A stretch of 64,000 nt of DNA from Streptomyces sp. CB02980 (GTDB lineage: Bacteria; Actinomycetota; Actinomycetes; Streptomycetales; Streptomycetaceae): positions 107,965 to 171,964 of the forward strand of contig NZ_JACSCH020000020.1 of the NCBI RefSeq assembly GCF_014451325.2. The letters run 5' to 3'. The notes under the pieces are model-generated. The model did not search any database. It worked only from the letters and a program-made list of their open reading frames with translations, and was not told the DNA's origin. The position numbers were made by a program, and so were the translations under genes. Shown piece after piece: positions 62,020 to 64,000 of the stretch. Position 1 is the stretch's first letter; each line of letters starts with the position of its first letter.

Positions 62020-63311
62020 GCACCGCACTCGTCGCCGACGGCTTCCCCGAGGAGCAGGTCCGGCAGCGCGCCCGGCACGGCGCCGGGGCCGTCTTCCCCG
62101 CCGAGGCCGGCTACGGCACCGGACTGCTCGGCGCCGTTCCCGCCCCGTCCCCGGAACGGGCCGGGTACGACCCGGACGACGTGCTGGAGCGGATCCGGAT
62201 CGTGCCGCCCGTCTTCATGCCCGAGCGGCTGAAGAAGCTCATCGACCTCGCCCGCGAGCCGCTCTACAGCGACGTCGAACTCGACACCGTCATCGGCGGG
62301 TTCACCAGCCGGCTGCCGCTGTACGTGTCGGCCTTCGGGTCCACCAGGGTCGCCAGCCACGACCTCGGCGAGGCCGCCGGACGGCAGGCCGGAGCGCTCG
62401 GCATCCCCCTGGTCATCGGCGAGAACGTCGTCCCCGTCAACGGCTACCGCAGCGCCGGCGAGGCCGGCGCCTCCCCGCTGCTCGGCCGGATCGCCGCCTA
62501 TGCCGAGGCGGCCGACGACGAGCACGGCGGCGTCGTCGTCCAGCAGTCCACCGAGGACGCCGACGCCGAGGTGTGGAACCTCGTCTACAGCGACCCCGTC
62601 ACGGAACCCCTGCTCGCCACCGGCCGCCTCGCCTTCGAGCTCAAGGTCGGCCAGGGCGCCAAGCCCGGCCTCGGCGGGCTCACCCTCCTCGACCGGGAGA
62701 CCGCGGGCCAGGTCGCCGAGCAGTACTCCCTCGACGAGGTGTTCGGCGCCGGCAGCGGCCAGGTGCTCCGGGTCGCCAGCCCCGGCACCTTCACCGAGGA
62801 GATCCTGCGCCAGCAGATCCGCCTCATGCGCAACAACTTCCCCCGCGCCCGGGTGTGGGTGAAGCTCCACCCCGGCCGGGACGTGGCCCACGCCGCGGCC
62901 ACCGCCTGGGCGGCCGGCGCGGACTCCGTCACCGTCGACGGCGCGGAGGGCGGCACCGCCTGGGCCCCCACCGGCTTCCTCACCCACGTCGGCCTGCCGC
63001 TCGCCGACTGCCTGCGCCACGTCGGCCGTACCGACCACTGCCTCCTCGCCAGCGGACGCATGTGGGAGGGCACCCGAGCCGTCAAGGCCCTCGCCCTCGG
63101 CGCCCGTGCCGTCGGCCTCGGCCGCGCCGCACTGCTCGCCGTCGACGAGGACCGCGAGGCCGGCCTGACCCGGCTCGTCGAAGCCCTCGCCCTCGAACTG
63201 CGGATGCTGACCAGCGCGGTCGGCAAGTACCACGTGAACGCCCTGGCCCCGGAGGACCTGCTCCTGCCGGACCGGTGGGAGCAGCCACCGGCCGCCCCCG
63301 GCGCCGCCTAG
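62016..63311 (+). CDS. GltB-like FMN-binding domain protein
   Basis: 431 residues matching the central FMN domain of glutamate synthase: LPLYVSAFGST, ELKVGQGAKPGLGG, RVWVKLHPGRD and DSVTVDGAEGGT, then RAVKALALGARAVGLGRAALL. The glutaminase and C-terminal domains are absent and the cysteines of the 3Fe-4S cluster are not present, so it is not a standard glutamate synthase subunit. The reaction is unknown; an FMN-dependent step on the mutase-derived amino acid is plausible. The GTG start is coupled to the preceding gene. Confidence 0.86.
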   Translation: MSTALVADGFPEEQVRQRARHGAGAVFPAEAGYGTGLLGAVPAPSPERAGYDPDDVLERIRIVPPVFMPERLKKLIDLAREPLYSDVELDTVIGGFTSRLPLYVSAFGSTRVASHDLGEAAGRQAGALGIPLVIGENVVPVNGYRSAGEAGASPLLGRIAAYAEAADDEHGGVVVQQSTEDADAEVWNLVYSDPVTEPLLATGRLAFELKVGQGAKPGLGGLTLLDRETAGQVAEQYSLDEVFGAGSGQVLRVASPGTFTEEILRQQIRLMRNNFPRARVWVKLHPGRDVAHAAATAWAAGADSVTVDGAEGGTAWAPTGFLTHVGLPLADCLRHVGRTDHCLLASGRMWEGTRAVKALALGARAVGLGRAALLAVDEDREAGLTRLVEALALELRMLTSAVGKYHVNALAPEDLLLPDRWEQPPAAPGAA

Positions 63312-63416
63312 TCCGCCTCAGCACCACACACGCGATTCCCAGTCGTGGCCGTACGGGATGTCCGGCACGCCGCGAGACCCGTACCCGCCCGAACCTTCGA
63401 GAATGGTGTCGAGAAG

Positions 63417-64000
63417 ATGTCTCACCAGCACTCCGTCCAGGCCCCCGCCGTCGACATCGACGCGTACAACAGCACCGCCGTGCGGCTCCCCGAGGGCGCC
63501 CTGCACGAGTTGTTCGCCGCCCAGGCCGCACGGACGCCGGACGCCGTGGCGCTGGTGTGCGGGGAACGCGAACTCACCTACCGCGACCTGGACTCGGCCG
63601 CCACGGCCCTGGCGCACCGTCTGCGGGACCGGGGCGTCCGGCCCGGCGACGGCGTCGGTCTCTTCCAGGACCGCTCCCTCGCGTACGTCGTCGCGATGCT
63701 CGCCGTGCTCAAGGCGGGTGGCGCGTACGTGCCGCTGGACCCGCGTCAGCCGGAGGAGCGGCGCGCGTTCATCCTCGCCGACACCGGGGCCGTACTCCTC
63801 CTCACCGACCGCGACGAGCGGGAGGCGGCCTTCGCCGGCGACCTGCCGGTGCTGCGGCTGACGGAGGACGTGACGGTTCCGGAGGGGGACGAGGTGGCCG
63901 CCCTCGACGTGGCCGTCCAGCCCGACCAGTTGGCGTATGTGATGTACACGTCGGGTTCGAGTGGTGTGCCGAAGGGTGTGGCGAACACCCATCGGAACGT
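63417..64000 (+). CDS. Nonribosomal peptide synthetase, truncated by the window end
   Basis: The first 194 residues of a larger protein. It opens with an adenylation domain, with no condensation domain before it: after about 25 residues, LHELFAAQAARTPDAVALV, A1/A2-type LTYRDLDSA and VLKAGGAYVPLDP, and core A3 YTSGSSGVPKGV from residue 177. An A domain at the start suggests this is the loading module. The substrate code lies beyond the window. The ATG at 63417 has GAGAAG directly upstream; spacing is short, so the start is not fully certain. It follows the mutase operon by 105 bases. Confidence 0.9.
   Translation, partial: MSHQHSVQAPAVDIDAYNSTAVRLPEGALHELFAAQAARTPDAVALVCGERELTYRDLDSAATALAHRLRDRGVRPGDGVGLFQDRSLAYVVAMLAVLKAGGAYVPLDPRQPEERRAFILADTGAVLLLTDRDEREAAFAGDLPVLRLTEDVTVPEGDEVAALDVAVQPDQLAYVMYTSGSSGVPKGVANTHRN

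Overview
The window is a high-GC actinobacterial chromosome segment, almost certainly from a Streptomyces. The evidence is very strong G/C bias at third codon positions, frequent GTG and TTG starts, and the genes themselves: whiH directly upstream of hrdB, parE and parC, nrdJ, rnhB, a RecQ fused to a phosphoribosyltransferase-like domain, a DUF7455 gene, a c-di-AMP riboswitch before an M23 peptidase, ptsH, and AfsR/SARP regulators.

Region 1 (1-13.4 kb) starts inside the cobalamin-dependent ribonucleotide reductase nrdJ. It continues with a TerD-like gene, an arylamine N-acetyltransferase, a YdbC-like protein, a TetR/ABC-F divergent pair, a histidine phosphatase with an ADP-ribosylglycohydrolase, a TetR/MFS efflux pair with two near-identical operators, rnhB and two conserved hypothetical genes. 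Region 2 (13.5-29.3 kb) holds recQ (two opposed DnaA boxes in its promoter), a DUF4192 gene, a glycogen-debranching-like gene, a Nudix/winged-helix NrtR-like regulator, an ABC ATPase-permease fusion, whiH (with a candidate sigma-WhiG promoter), the principal sigma factor hrdB, a trypsin-like protease and parE. Region 3 (29.3-51.8 kb) holds two two-component systems flanking a DUF485/sodium-solute symporter pair, a CobW/G3E GTPase, parC, an M16 protease pair (one catalytic, one not), a riboswitch-controlled secreted M23 peptidase, a GntR regulator, ptsH (HPr), a giant GNAT/acyl-CoA-synthetase protein acetyltransferase, a DUF5998 gene, a phosphodiesterase/phosphatase-like gene, tdk and a small hypothetical gene.

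Region 4 (about 51.8 kb to the end) is accessory and looks like the left edge of a nonribosomal peptide biosynthetic cluster. It contains a small secreted protein made of 57-bp repeats, an AfsR-type SARP divergent from an XRE-STAND regulator, an ornithine-carbamoyltransferase-like enzyme with altered substrate-binding motifs, an MbtH protein, an 89-aa orphan, and a tightly coupled operon: glutamate mutase S and E subunits, an AsnRS-like amidotransferase/ligase, and a GltB-like FMN domain. These are followed by the start of an NRPS whose first domain is an adenylation domain. The parts suggest that glutamate is rearranged to 3-methylaspartate, possibly amidated, and used by the NRPS, with a carbamoylated (ureido) amino acid as another possible building block.

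The cluster has its own cis-regulatory pattern. Two promoters facing away from each other, for the MbtH gene and the glutamate-mutase operon, carry the same octamer repeated at 11-bp spacing, exactly 31 bp upstream of a -10 box. A second family of CGGGAAC/GTTCCCG elements is shared by the SARP/STAND divergent promoter and the repeat-protein gene. These elements, the 57-bp repeat protein and the four-gene mutase cassette are the strongest candidates for undescribed biology here.
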